DNA from: Opitutaceae bacterium
GTDB lineage: Bacteria > Verrucomicrobiota > Verrucomicrobiia > Opitutales > Opitutaceae
Length of the DNA: 64,000 nt
NCBI GenBank assembly: GCA_030693515.1
Contig: JAUYAK010000003.1
Location: 1-64,000, forward strand
Direction of reading: 5' to 3'
A model generated the notes under the pieces. The model was given only the letters and a program-made list of their open reading frames with translations. It was not told where the DNA came from and searched no databases. Positions within the stretch are counted from its first letter, which is position 1. The number at the start of each line of letters is the position of its first letter. The translations under genes and the position numbers were made by a program. Of this stretch, positions 1 through 8,098 are shown one piece after another.

Positions 1-2969
1 ATGAAGAGCACTGGTCGTTCATCACGCCGAAGCGGCCCGTGGTGCCGGCGGTCGCGAAAGCGCAGACCAAAAACGTCCGCAATCCCGTCGACGCATTTGT
101 CATCGCCCGCCTCGCGCGCGAGAATCTGACGCCCGCCGCCGAGGCGGACCGCCGCACCTTGATCCGCCGCGTGACGCTCGATCTCACGGGCATCGTGCCG
201 ACGCCGGAGGAAGTGGAGGCGTTTGTCGCGGATAAGTCCGCCAACGCCTACGAACGCGTCGTCGACCGCCTGCTGGCGAATCCACGCTACGGCGAACACC
301 GCGCGCGCTACTGGCTCGACTACGTGCGTTACGCCGACACGCACGGCATCCACTTCGACAACTACCGGGCGATCTGGCCGTATCGCGACTACGTCATCCG
401 GGCGTTCAACCAGAACAAGCCTTTCGACACCTTCGTCCGCGAGCAGCTCGCCGGCGATCTGTTACCGGCCAAGACGCTCGATCAGCTCGCCGCCACCGGC
501 TTTGTGCGCAGCAACCTCACGACGAACGAGGGCGGCACCGTCCCCGAGGAGGTCTATGTCAACCAGACGCGCGATCGCGTGGAGGCGTTTGGCGCGACTT
601 TCCTCGGCCTGACCACCGGCTGCGCCGCGTGCCACGACCACAAGTTCGATCCGATCTCGCAGAAGGATCACTACGGCCTCGCCGCCTACCTCGGCAACAC
701 GGCCGAGAAACCTTGGGACCTCAACATCGCCGAGCCCGCGCCGGTGCTGCGCCTGCCCAAGGACGAGAACCGCGCCGCGGCGGAGTTCGTGCTCCGGTCG
801 CGCGGTGAGTTGCAGGAAAAACTCAACGCCCGGCGGGCCCGCGGCCCGGAGCTGGCCGCCGCGTGGATCGCCGCCGGCAACCGCCCGAAGCCGGTCGCGA
901 GCACCGCGCTCGAGTTGCGTCTGCGCCTCGACGAGAATCAGGGCGACGTGGTGAAGAACGCCGCGCCCGGCGCCAAGGTGCCGGAGTTCAAGGCCGACAC
1001 CAATCCGCTCGTCTGGGGCGAAAACACCTGGCTGTGGCCCTCGATGCGCATGGACATCTTCACCCGTCTCGCGCTTGGCGATCATGGCGACGTGGAGGCG
1101 GGCGACAAGTTTTCCGCCGGCGGCTGGCTGATGCTGCGCGCCAAGCCGGGTGGTGGCGTGCGCACCGGCACGGGCAGCGGCTCGCTGCTCGCCCGCATGG
1201 GCGACGACAAACGCCGCAGCGGCGCAGGCTGGGATCTTTACCAGGAAGGCACGCAGTTTTTTGTGAACCTCGTGCCCGACTGGAAAGCCGACGAACCCGC
1301 TGCCGCGATGCCGGCGGCGGACGACGCGAAGAAGTCGCCGGCCAAGAAAAACGCCAAGGCCGCCGCCCGTCCCGCGTCCGATGTGCGCAACACCGCCGCG
1401 GTGCCGGCCAAGCGCGGCATCCAGGTCGTGACCAAGGGCACCTTTCTCCGCGACGAATGGCTGCACGTCTTCTTCACCTACGACGGCTCGCGCAAGGCCT
1501 CGGGCGTGAAAATCTACGTCAACGGCAAGCCGGTCGAGACCGAGGTGCGGCTCGACACCCTGACGCCCAAGGACTCCATCCGCACCGATGCCGCGATGCA
1601 CCTCGGCCGTCGTGACGACTACCTGCCGATGCGCGAGACACGTTTCCAGGATGTGCGCTTCTACAAACGCGCGCTCGCGCCGGACGAGATCGCACGCCTC
1701 CCCTTCGAGGATATCGCCGCCGAGATCGTCGCGCGCCAGCCTGATCCGGCGCAGTGGACGACCGACGAGCGTTTCGTCGCTCTCGACCGGTTCATCTTCG
1801 GGGAAAAAGACGCCGATACCATGGCGCTCGCGTCCGCTATCGCGGCGCACGACACCGCCTTCGATGCGCTCACCGCCGGCGGCACCGCCACGCTCATCGC
1901 GCTGGAGAAGCCCACGCCCGCCTACGCCGATCTGCTCACGCGCGGCGACTACTACGCGCGGGCCGAACGCGTGGAGCCGATTTTGCCGCACTTTCTGCCG
2001 CCGCCGCCGAAGGGCGCGCCGAAGAACCGCCTCGGCCTCGCCGAGTGGCTGCTCGTGCCCGAGCAACCGCTGATGGCCCGCGTGACGGTCAACCGCATGT
2101 GGCAGGAGGTCTTTGGCCGCGGCCTCGTCGAAAGCGCCGGCGATTTTGGCATCATGGGCGACCGGCCGTCGCATCCTGAACTCCTCGACTGGCTCGCCGT
2201 CGAGTTTCGCGAGAGCGGCTGGGACGTGAAAAAGTTCTACCGCCTGCTCGTGCTGTCGGCCACCTACCGCCAGACCGCCCACGCCACCGCCGAGCGCGTG
2301 GCGGCCGATGCGACGAACAAGTTTTACGCGCGCGGTCCGCGCTTCCGCATGGACGGCGAGATGCTTCGCGACAGCGCGCTCGCCGCCGCCGGCCTGCTGG
2401 TGGACAAGATCGGCGGCCCTTCGGTGAAGCCCTACCAGCCCGCCGGCATCTGGGAGGAGGTCGCCATGCCCGAGTCGAACACCCGCACCTACGTGCCCGA
2501 CAAAGGCGAGGGCCTCTACCGCCGCAGCGTCTATACGTTTTGGAAACGCGCCTCGCCACCAGCGAGCATGGAGACCTTCGACGCCACCTCGCGCGAGGTC
2601 GTCTGCACGCGCCGCGCGCGCACCAACACCCCGCTGCAGGCCTTCATCACGATGAACGACCCGCAGTGGGTCGAGGCCGCGCGCAAGCTCGCCGAGCGTG
2701 CGCTCACCGCCGCCCCCGCACCCGCGGCGCGCCTCGACTTCCTGGCGCGCGCCACGCTCGGCCGCGTGCTCACCGCGAACGAGCGCAAGGTCCTCCTCGG
2801 CACCGCGGCGCAGTTCCGCGCGAAATTCGCCGCCGACCCCAAGCAGGCCGAGGCGCTCCTCGCCATCGGTGAGACCAACTCCGATCCCGCGCTCGCCCCC
2901 GCCGAACTCGCCGAGTGGACCGTCGTCGCGAGCCAGTTCCTCAACCTCGACGAGTTTCTGACCAAGTAG
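1..2969 (+). CDS. DUF1549/DUF1553 (PSCyt2-PSD1) protein with LamG-like insert, 5' partial
   Basis: The frame is open from base 3 with no stop, and the residues before the first GTG (base 39) read EEHWSFITPKRPV. This resembles the end of the cytochrome-like PSCyt1 region that usually precedes DUF1549, so the gene begins outside the window. Numbering from base 39: DUF1549 covers about residues 15-220 and includes a CAACH haem-type motif (C195, C198, H199). A LamG/concanavalin-like segment covers about 310-560. DUF1553 covers about 670-930. Such proteins are common in Planctomycetes and Verrucomicrobia, are normally exported, and are typically paired with a DUF1501 gene, as here. The biochemical role is not established. 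The stop codon lies inside a palindromic repeat. Confidence 0.9.
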   Translation, partial: EEHWSFITPKRPVVPAVAKAQTKNVRNPVDAFVIARLARENLTPAAEADRRTLIRRVTLDLTGIVPTPEEVEAFVADKSANAYERVVDRLLANPRYGEHRARYWLDYVRYADTHGIHFDNYRAIWPYRDYVIRAFNQNKPFDTFVREQLAGDLLPAKTLDQLAATGFVRSNLTTNEGGTVPEEVYVNQTRDRVEAFGATFLGLTTGCAACHDHKFDPISQKDHYGLAAYLGNTAEKPWDLNIAEPAPVLRLPKDENRAAAEFVLRSRGELQEKLNARRARGPELAAAWIAAGNRPKPVASTALELRLRLDENQGDVVKNAAPGAKVPEFKADTNPLVWGENTWLWPSMRMDIFTRLALGDHGDVEAGDKFSAGGWLMLRAKPGGGVRTGTGSGSLLARMGDDKRRSGAGWDLYQEGTQFFVNLVPDWKADEPAAAMPAADDAKKSPAKKNAKAAARPASDVRNTAAVPAKRGIQVVTKGTFLRDEWLHVFFTYDGSRKASGVKIYVNGKPVETEVRLDTLTPKDSIRTDAAMHLGRRDDYLPMRETRFQDVRFYKRALAPDEIARLPFEDIAAEIVARQPDPAQWTTDERFVALDRFIFGEKDADTMALASAIAAHDTAFDALTAGGTATLIALEKPTPAYADLLTRGDYYARAERVEPILPHFLPPPPKGAPKNRLGLAEWLLVPEQPLMARVTVNRMWQEVFGRGLVESAGDFGIMGDRPSHPELLDWLAVEFRESGWDVKKFYRLLVLSATYRQTAHATAERVAADATNKFYARGPRFRMDGEMLRDSALAAAGLLVDKIGGPSVKPYQPAGIWEEVAMPESNTRTYVPDKGEGLYRRSVYTFWKRASPPASMETFDATSREVVCTRRARTNTPLQAFITMNDPQWVEAARKLAERALTAAPAPAARLDFLARATLGRVLTANERKVLLGTAAQFRAKFAADPKQAEALLAIGETNSDPALAPAELAEWTVVASQFLNLDEFLTK

Positions 2970-3070
2970 GGCGGGTCTCCGACCCGCCCTCTCAACGCCT
3001 GCTCACCGCCATCGATCTTCGAATCCACTCCGGTTTACGACCGCCACAGGGCGGGTCACAGACCCGCCCT
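2968..3070. repeat. Paired REP-like palindromes (family R1, copies 1 and 2)
   Basis: Two short palindromes of the form AGGGCGGGTC-nnn-GACCCGCCCT lie at 2968-2990 (spacer TCC) and 3048-3070 (spacer ACA), about 80 bases apart between the DUF1553 and DUF1501 genes. The first overlaps the TAG stop of the upstream gene. Two more copies follow the DUF1501 gene, so the family is repeated locally. The paired layout resembles BIME-type REP elements. It could also act as an mRNA hairpin between the two genes. Confidence 0.85.
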
Positions 3071-3092
3071 ACCTCAAAACCCGATCACTTCG

Positions 3093-4640
3093 ATGCACTC
3101 CCCCGATTCCCACCTCTGTTCCGATCACTGCGGCGAACACCCGGCCGTCCTCGACCTGCCGCACGTCCCCGCCGACCTCAAGCGGGAGTGGCTGCGGCTT
3201 GAGACGCGCCGCCACTTCGTCGGCCGCGGCGTCAAGGCCCTCGGTGCGGCTGGCCTCGCCACGCTCTTCGGCCGCCACGCGCCCGAGATGCTCGCCGCCG
3301 GCGCGCCCGCGGGCGCCGGGCTGCCCGCGCACCTGCCGCATTACGCGCCCAAGGCCAAGCGCGCGATCTACCTCTTCATGGCGGGCTCGCCCTCGCAGTT
3401 TGAGACGTGGGACCACAAGCCCGTCCTCCAGAAAATGTTTGATCAGGACCTGCCCGAGTCCGTGCGCGGCGGGCAGACGCTCACCGGCATGACCGCGAGC
3501 CAGGCGCGCCTGCCCATCGCGCCCAGTATCTACAAATTCGGCCAGCACGGGAAATCCGGCCAGTGGGTGTCCGAACTCTTCCCCTACACGGCGAAGATTG
3601 TGGACGAGCTGTGCGTGATGAAGTCGCTCCACACCGAGGCGATCAACCACGAGCCCGCCATCCTCCAGCTCACCACGGGCAACATGTTTCCCGGCCGGCC
3701 CTCGATGGGATCGTGGCTCAGCTACGGCCTCGGCGCGGCCAATGACGAGCTACCCACCTTCGTCGTGATGACCTCAAAGATGCCGCACCGCACCAACGTG
3801 CAGGCGCTCTCCAACCGCCTCTGGTCCTCCGGCTTCCTCTCGCCGGAGCACGCCGCCGTCACGCTCCGCGGCGGCGCCGATCCCGTGCTGCACCTCAGCA
3901 ATCCCGCCGGCATCGACGGCGACGTGCGCCGCGCCATGATCAGCGGCGTCAACGATCTCAACCGCCAGCTCTTCGAGCGCGTCGGCGATCCCGAGATCAA
4001 CGCCCGCATCGCGCAATACGAGATGGCGTTTCGCATGCAGACCTCGGTGCCCGAGCTCGCGGACTTTTCCAACGAGCCCGCCTCCACGTGGGAACTCTAC
4101 GGCCCGAAAGCGAAGGAGCCCGGCACCTACGCCTACAACTGCCTCATGGCCCGCCGCCTCGCGGAGCGCGGCGTGCGCTTCACCCAGATTTTCCTCCGCA
4201 GCTGGGACCAGCACAGCCTGCTGCCCGACCGCATCAAGCTCATGGCCCAGGAATCCGACCAGGCCACCTACGCCCTCGTCACCGACCTCAAGCGCCGCGG
4301 CCTGCTTGACGACACCGTCGTGCTCTGGGGCGGCGAGTTTGGCCGCACTGTCTATTCGCAGGGCACGCTCACGCCCACCAACTACGGACGCGACCACCAC
4401 CCGCGCTGCTTCAGCATGTGGATGGCCGGCGGCGGCGTGAAGCCCGGCCTCTCCTACGGCGAGACCGACGATTTCTCCTACAACATCGTCAAGGACCCCG
4501 TCCACATCCGCGACCTTCATGCCACGCTGCTCCACCTCTTCGGCCTCGACCACAACCGGCTCAGCTTCAAACACCAGGGCCTCGACCAAAAGCTCACCGG
4601 CGTGCTGCCCGCCAAAGTCATCGATGCGATCCTGGCTTGA
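3093..4640 (+). CDS. DUF1501 domain-containing protein (sulfatase-like fold family)
   Basis: A 515-residue protein whose body matches the DUF1501 family (alkaline-phosphatase/sulfatase-like fold; enzymatic role unproven). Visible signatures are GGEFGRT followed by GRDHHPRCFS and a GGGVKPGLSYGETDDF stretch near the C-terminus. The N-terminal ETRRHFVGRG followed by a hydrophobic AlaGly segment looks like a twin-arginine export signal, preceded by about 35 extra residues. It sits directly downstream of the DUF1549/DUF1553 gene, the usual pairing in this phylum group, and probably acts with it at the cell surface. Start ATG at 3093; no strong Shine-Dalgarno is visible. Confidence 0.9.
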   Translation: MHSPDSHLCSDHCGEHPAVLDLPHVPADLKREWLRLETRRHFVGRGVKALGAAGLATLFGRHAPEMLAAGAPAGAGLPAHLPHYAPKAKRAIYLFMAGSPSQFETWDHKPVLQKMFDQDLPESVRGGQTLTGMTASQARLPIAPSIYKFGQHGKSGQWVSELFPYTAKIVDELCVMKSLHTEAINHEPAILQLTTGNMFPGRPSMGSWLSYGLGAANDELPTFVVMTSKMPHRTNVQALSNRLWSSGFLSPEHAAVTLRGGADPVLHLSNPAGIDGDVRRAMISGVNDLNRQLFERVGDPEINARIAQYEMAFRMQTSVPELADFSNEPASTWELYGPKAKEPGTYAYNCLMARRLAERGVRFTQIFLRSWDQHSLLPDRIKLMAQESDQATYALVTDLKRRGLLDDTVVLWGGEFGRTVYSQGTLTPTNYGRDHHPRCFSMWMAGGGVKPGLSYGETDDFSYNIVKDPVHIRDLHATLLHLFGLDHNRLSFKHQGLDQKLTGVLPAKVIDAILA

Positions 4641-5562
4641 AGTAGGGCGGGTCTGTGACCCGCCCCCGAATACTCAGGGCTCTCCGAGGGCGGGTCACAG
4701 ACCCGCCCTACTGCTGGCGTGCGTCGCCACATTTTTTTTCACGCCCGCGCTCCGCGCCGAGCCCTCCTTCTACTCCGCCCGCGTTGTGTCCATTCTCGAT
4801 CGTCACTGCACCGTCTGCCACGGCGCGGAGAAGCAGAAGGCCAAGCTGCGGCTCGATTCGTTCGAGGCCGTCCTGCGCGGCGCCGAGTCGGGCACGGTGG
4901 TCAAACCGGGCGACCCGAAGGGCAGCGAACTCCTTCGCCGCATCACCCTCAAGCCCGACGACGACGAGGTCATGCCCAGTGACGGCAAACCCCTCCTCAC
5001 CGCCGACGAGATCAAGGTCCTCGAACTTTGGATCGCCGCGGGCGCGAGCGCGACGACGACAGTCGCCGAGTTTCCCACCGCGCCGGCGCTGCGCGCCGCC
5101 CCGGTGGCGCAGGCTCCGCTCGCGCCGGACTGGCGGCCCCGCGCCGCCGCGATCGCCGCGTGGGAGAAAGCGACCGGCCTCCGGCTCCTCCCGCGCTCGC
5201 AAAACCCGACCGATGGCCTCGTGCTGCGCACCGCCAGCGCGCCGAGCCGTTGTGACGATGCCGCCCTCGCCCAGCTCGCGCCGCTTGCCCCGCTGATCGT
5301 GGAGGCCGAGCTGGCCCGCACCGCGATCACCGACGCCGGGGCCAAGGCCATCGCCGCGTGGGGCAACCTCCGCGCCCTCGATCTCACGCGCACCGCCGTC
5401 ACGTCCGCCGGCCTCGCGTCGCTCGCGCCCCTCAAACACCTCGAGGCGCTCAACCTCACCGATACCGCCGTGGACGACGCCGGCCTCGCCACGCTGAAAG
5501 CGCTGCCCGCGCTGAAACGCGTGTGGCACTTCGGCACCAAGGTCACGGAGTCGGGGCCCTGA
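4624..5562 (+). CDS. Exported planctomycete-type cytochrome c domain protein with LRR-like tail
   Basis: The core reads from a hydrophobic leader LLLACVATFFFTPALRAEPS into a PSCyt1-type domain with a CTVCH haem-binding motif, then an Ala/Pro-rich linker. At the C-terminus are three or four leucine-rich-repeat-like units (for example LRALDLTRTAVTSAGLASL). The start is uncertain. ATG at 4624 overlaps the DUF1501 stop, and that frame then runs straight through a REP pair (4644-4709), so the n-region of the signal peptide would be repeat-encoded. The only other nearby choices are CTG codons at 4711/4714. Third gene of the cytochrome/DUF1501 locus; presumably periplasmic or surface-exposed. Confidence 0.75.
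   Translation: MRSWLEVGRVCDPPPNTQGSPRAGHRPALLLACVATFFFTPALRAEPSFYSARVVSILDRHCTVCHGAEKQKAKLRLDSFEAVLRGAESGTVVKPGDPKGSELLRRITLKPDDDEVMPSDGKPLLTADEIKVLELWIAAGASATTTVAEFPTAPALRAAPVAQAPLAPDWRPRAAAIAAWEKATGLRLLPRSQNPTDGLVLRTASAPSRCDDAALAQLAPLAPLIVEAELARTAITDAGAKAIAAWGNLRALDLTRTAVTSAGLASLAPLKHLEALNLTDTAVDDAGLATLKALPALKRVWHFGTKVTESGP
4644..4709. repeat. Paired REP-like palindromes (family R1, copies 3 and 4)
   Basis: Palindromes at 4644-4665 (spacer TGT) and 4687-4709 (spacer ACA) are in opposite orientation. Together they form a larger inverted repeat of about 25-base arms beginning AGTAGGGCGGGTCTGTGACC. Same family as 2968-3070. The pair lies between the DUF1501 stop and the hydrophobic leader of the next gene and is open in that gene's frame. 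Confidence 0.85.
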
Positions 5563-5570
5563 TGCTCCGC

Positions 5571-5760
5571 GTGTAGGGCCTGAGCTTGCTCAGGCCGTTC
5601 CGTCCCGGGGCATCGACCAAGGTCGAGCCCTACGAAATCCAAGCAATGCGGCGAACGCCGGGCCCTACGCGGTGCCGGGTTTTCGTGTGTCATTGCGAGC
5701 CCGGCGCCGCCGGGTGCGGCAATCCAGCTGGTCAGGAATTTTTCGCCGCATCCGCCGCGT
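5571..5760. repeat. Cluster of palindromic intergenic repeats (family R3)
   Basis: Between convergent genes. It contains a perfect hairpin GGCCTGAGC-TT-GCTCAGGCC (5577-5596), a second small hairpin GACC-AA-GGTC within 5613-5626, and a GC-rich imperfect palindrome around CATTGCGAGCCCGGCG (about 5691-5728). No gene is visible. The two strong hairpins could also serve as transcription barriers between the converging genes. Confidence 0.65.
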
Positions 5761-5772
5761 CGTCAGCCGGCC

Positions 5773-6375
5773 CTACAGTTTCTCCGTAATCCTCTGCAGC
5801 AGCTCCGGGTAATCGTGCAGCGCGGGAAACTGCGGGAACTGCTTCACGATATTCTCCGGCGCGTGAAACAGGAAACCGTGGTCGGCCTGCGCGAGCATCG
5901 AGGTGTCGTTGAACGAGTCGCCCGCGGCGATGACCTGGTAGTTGAGCGACTGAAGCGCGGCGACGGCGTGGCGCTTCTGATCCGGCATGCGCAGCGCGTA
6001 GCCAGCGATGCGATCATCTTTCACGACCAGCCGGTGGCAGAATAGCGTGGGCCAACCCATCTGCCGGACGAGCGGCTGCGCGAACTGCTCGAAAGTATCC
6101 GAGAGGATGATGACCTGCGTGCGCTGGCGCAGCGCGTTGATGAAATCGAGGGCGCCCGGCAGCAGGGGCAGCGAGGCGATGACCTCTTGGATTTTGGAGA
6201 GGGTGACGCCATGCCGGTCGAGGATGCCGATGCGGTAGCGCATGAGCTGGTCGTAGTCCGGCTCGTCGCGCGTGGTGCGCCGCAATTCGGCGATCCCCGT
6301 GCGCTCGGCGACGGCGATCCAGATTTCGGGCGTGAGGACGCCCTCCATGTCGAGGGTGACGATGCTTTGCTTCAC
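5773..6375 (-). CDS. thrH: Phosphoserine phosphatase / homoserine phosphotransferase ThrH
   Basis: A 200-residue HAD-superfamily protein that follows ThrH closely: nucleophile motif TLDMEGVLTPEIW at the N-terminus, LILSDT-type motif II (VIILSDTFEQF), and AAGDSFNDTSML as motif III/IV near the C-terminus. ThrH dephosphorylates phosphoserine and can transfer the phosphate to homoserine. The frame is open up to 6450, but the family starts just before the nucleophile, so the GTG at 6375 (VKQSIVTLD) is preferred; ThrH proteins are about 205 residues. Stand-alone gene, convergent with the upstream cytochrome locus. Confidence 0.9.
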   Translation of the reverse strand: MKQSIVTLDMEGVLTPEIWIAVAERTGIAELRRTTRDEPDYDQLMRYRIGILDRHGVTLSKIQEVIASLPLLPGALDFINALRQRTQVIILSDTFEQFAQPLVRQMGWPTLFCHRLVVKDDRIAGYALRMPDQKRHAVAALQSLNYQVIAAGDSFNDTSMLAQADHGFLFHAPENIVKQFPQFPALHDYPELLQRITEKL

Positions 6376-6450
6376 AAGTGCCCCGAGTGAATCAGGCGCG
6401 TTTGGCCGGAGGCAAGCGCAGGGGTGAGGGACCGAATCAGGCCAAGACAT

Positions 6451-6556
6451 GAGCCACAGAGGCCACAGAGTTCAGGCACAGAGGGCACGGAGCAAGGCAG
6501 TGTGTTTGGCTCGGTGAACTCTGTGCCTGAACTCTGTGCTCTCTGTGACAAAAGAT
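6451..6556. repeat. CACAGAG-type imperfect palindrome (family R2, copy a)
   Basis: An intergenic element with an 18-base perfect inverted repeat, CAGAGTTCAGGCACAGAG at 6466-6483 against 6519-6536, flanked by GCCACAGAGGCCACAGAG on the left and CTCTGTGACAAA on the right. The same end sequences recur inside purL (16074-16126, 16756-16848) and around 43400-43650. It looks like a non-autonomous interspersed repeat. Confidence 0.8.
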
Positions 6557-6631
6557 TTCCACGAAAAGTGCGAGTGATACGGGCAAGCGTGGCGCTTGAC
6601 GGCACCCGGCACCCGCGCGATTTTCCCCACC

Positions 6632-6817
6632 GTGGAAGCACCGGCAACCAAGGTCATCGGCCAGTTGCGCAAGACGCCGTGGCAGCGGTTCGCGCGGTTG
6701 CAGCGGACGGCGGCGCGGCTCGCGCAGGGCCGCGGTCAGCCAAAGGGCGTCTTCCGTTTTGCTAGCCACGAGGAATGCGCGGCATGGACGGCGAGCCTGA
6801 ACCGGAACGCGAAGTAA
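6632..6817 (+). CDS. Small basic hypothetical protein
   Basis: A 61-residue frame rich in Arg and aromatic residues, ending GQPKGVFRFASHEECAAWTASL. The PKGVFRF...HEE..AW pattern looks like a conserved short protein of the kind seen next to toxin-antitoxin or restriction genes, but I cannot name the family. GTG at 6632 is chosen because the residues upstream of it look non-coding; a TTG at 6596 would add 12 residues. A TTGACG at 6596 could be a -35 box instead. It lies between a repeat and a broken membrane gene. Confidence 0.45.
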   Translation: MEAPATKVIGQLRKTPWQRFARLQRTAARLAQGRGQPKGVFRFASHEECAAWTASLNRNAK

Positions 6818-6885
6818 CGCGCGTCCCGCATGAGGCCGGCCAGAATCCGGAAGGAGAGTCTCGCGGTTGGTGCGTGCCCAATGTT

Positions 6886-7199
6886 TTACGAAGAGCCACG
6901 GCTGTGTGCAGTTGCTGGCTCCTGTAACTGTTTCGGCGTTTTTTTCTCAAACGCGTAGGTCAATAGGCCGAGCGAGAAAGCCAGAGTGGAAAACATCCAC
7001 AGGCTTTGAGGTATCCAAACACCCTGTCGTAAATTGATCTCGTCGGAGAAAATCCAGATGAGGGGCCCCCAACGATCTCGAATATCACGGCGGCCAGCAT
7101 CAAGCGGGGGCCTTTCTCGCTTCCTTTCTTTATTAGGATAATCGACGCCGTGAGAAAGACGACGATCTGGCTGATGAAAGCTGCGCCGTGAAAAGTCAT
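6886..7199 (-). pseudogene. Small multi-spanning membrane protein, single frameshift
   Basis: From ATG at 7199 the frame gives two hydrophobic segments (ISQIVVFLTASIILI and LMLAAVIFEIVGG). It then loses membrane character at a run of five Gs (7066-7070 on the plus strand as Cs). Shifting by one base there continues as PLIWIFSDEINLRQGVWIPQ, a third hydrophobic helix SLWMFSTLAFSLGLLTYAF, and a stop at 6886. The repaired product would be about 104 residues with three membrane spans. Either a recent pseudogene or a missing G from a homopolymer miscall. Function unknown. Confidence 0.65.
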
Positions 7200-7265
7200 T
7201 TGCTGAATGGTGCTATTCGGATTTGCAGGGCTTCTTTCGGCTCACTGTGAGGCATAGATCGCATT

Positions 7266-7697
7266 TTACGCTGCCAGCACGCGCTTGGTTGACCGGGGTG
7301 TTCTGCGGCGGAGGTTGGGCTTGGCGCGGCGCCGAGTGGGCGCGGGCTCCTGCAGCAGCACCTGCGGCGGAATGCCCAGGGCATCGATCAGATTGCGGAT
7401 CATCGCGAGGCTCAGGCGGCGGCGGCCGGACAAAACTTCCGATACTTTGCTGGCGCTGCCCAAGTGAGGAATGAGGTCTTTGGCCTTGAGGCCCTGCTGC
7501 TCCATGCGGAAGCGGATGGCGTCGATGGGCGAAGGCCGATCGATCGGAAAATGCGTCTCTTCGTAGAACTGGACCAGTGTGGCGAGCACCTCGGCCTCGT
7601 CGCCCTCACGGGTGCCGGGCGAGGCGTCGAAGATGACCTCAAGGCGGGTGAGGGCCGCGGCATGATCGGAGGCGGTTTTGATCGGTTTGATGGTCAT
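7266..7697 (-). CDS. higA: HigA-family antitoxin (HTH/Xre)
   Basis: A 143-residue protein with an Xre-type helix-turn-helix near residues 70-125 (GLKAKDLIPHLGSASKVSEV, then LSGRRRLSLAMIRNLIDALG) after an acidic N-terminal region, and a short basic tail. It starts at ATG 7697, two bases after the stop of the HigB-type toxin gene, so the pair is co-transcribed toxin first, the usual higBA order. The antitoxin should bind the toxin and repress the promoter, and a perfect palindrome sits just upstream of higB (8027-8047). Confidence 0.9.
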   Translation of the reverse strand: MTIKPIKTASDHAAALTRLEVIFDASPGTREGDEAEVLATLVQFYEETHFPIDRPSPIDAIRFRMEQQGLKAKDLIPHLGSASKVSEVLSGRRRLSLAMIRNLIDALGIPPQVLLQEPAPTRRRAKPNLRRRTPRSTKRVLAA

Positions 7698-7699
7698 GG

Positions 7700-7993
7700 T
7701 CAGATGGTCTCCGCGTTGATTTTGTCGTAGTCGGCGTGGGTGCCGATGAAGCGGATGAAGATACAGCCGGACTGATAGTTGATGCGCACGACGAGGCGGT
7801 AGGTGTTGCCCTTGAGGTCGAAGATCACGCGGTTGCCCGGAAGGACATCGGCTTGGCGGTGGCGGTTTTTGATGTCTTGAAACGAACGCCAGCGGGCCTG
7901 CCTGGCTTCGTGATACCATGCTTTGAGCGGAGTTTCAGCGGAAGCGTGAACCTGCCAGAAATCCCGCAGGGTCTTGATCGAGATGATCTGCAT
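7700..7993 (-). CDS. higB: HigB-family mRNA interferase toxin
   Basis: A 97-residue protein of the HigB toxin family (RelE-like fold). The visible family pattern is a central NRVIFDLKGNTYRLVVRINY followed by IFIRFIGTHADYDKI, where the His/Asp/Tyr cluster is conserved in HigB toxins. Members cleave ribosome-bound mRNA. It is the first gene of a two-gene operon with the HTH antitoxin at 7266-7697 (two-base gap). Confidence 0.9.
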   Translation of the reverse strand: MQIISIKTLRDFWQVHASAETPLKAWYHEARQARWRSFQDIKNRHRQADVLPGNRVIFDLKGNTYRLVVRINYQSGCIFIRFIGTHADYDKINAETI

Positions 7994-8026
7994 GGATGGC
8001 TGGCCGGTAGGAGGCTAGCAAAGTGG

Positions 8027-8047
8027 AACTTCCCATTATGGGAAGTT
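8027..8047. promoter_or_regulatory. Probable HigA operator (21-bp palindrome)
   Basis: A perfect inverted repeat with arms AACTTCCCAT and ATGGGAAGTT around a single central T, 34 bases upstream of the higB start. This is an A+T-richer island in G+C-rich sequence. Position and symmetry fit the autoregulatory operator of an HTH antitoxin. Binding is inferred. Confidence 0.75.
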
Positions 8048-8098
8048 AAATTTTAGCGGTCAACGGCGGTGGCTGCGAAGTCGCCGCGGGCTATATTC

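Noticed and set aside
6451-6556. CACAGAG repeats as a possible CRISPR array
   Set aside because: Repeats are not evenly spaced, have inverted rather than direct symmetry, no regular spacers, and no cas genes lie in the window.
6596-6624. TTGACG with GATTTT 17 bases on as a promoter for the small gene at 6632
   Set aside because: The -10 matches poorly and the downstream gene is itself uncertain.
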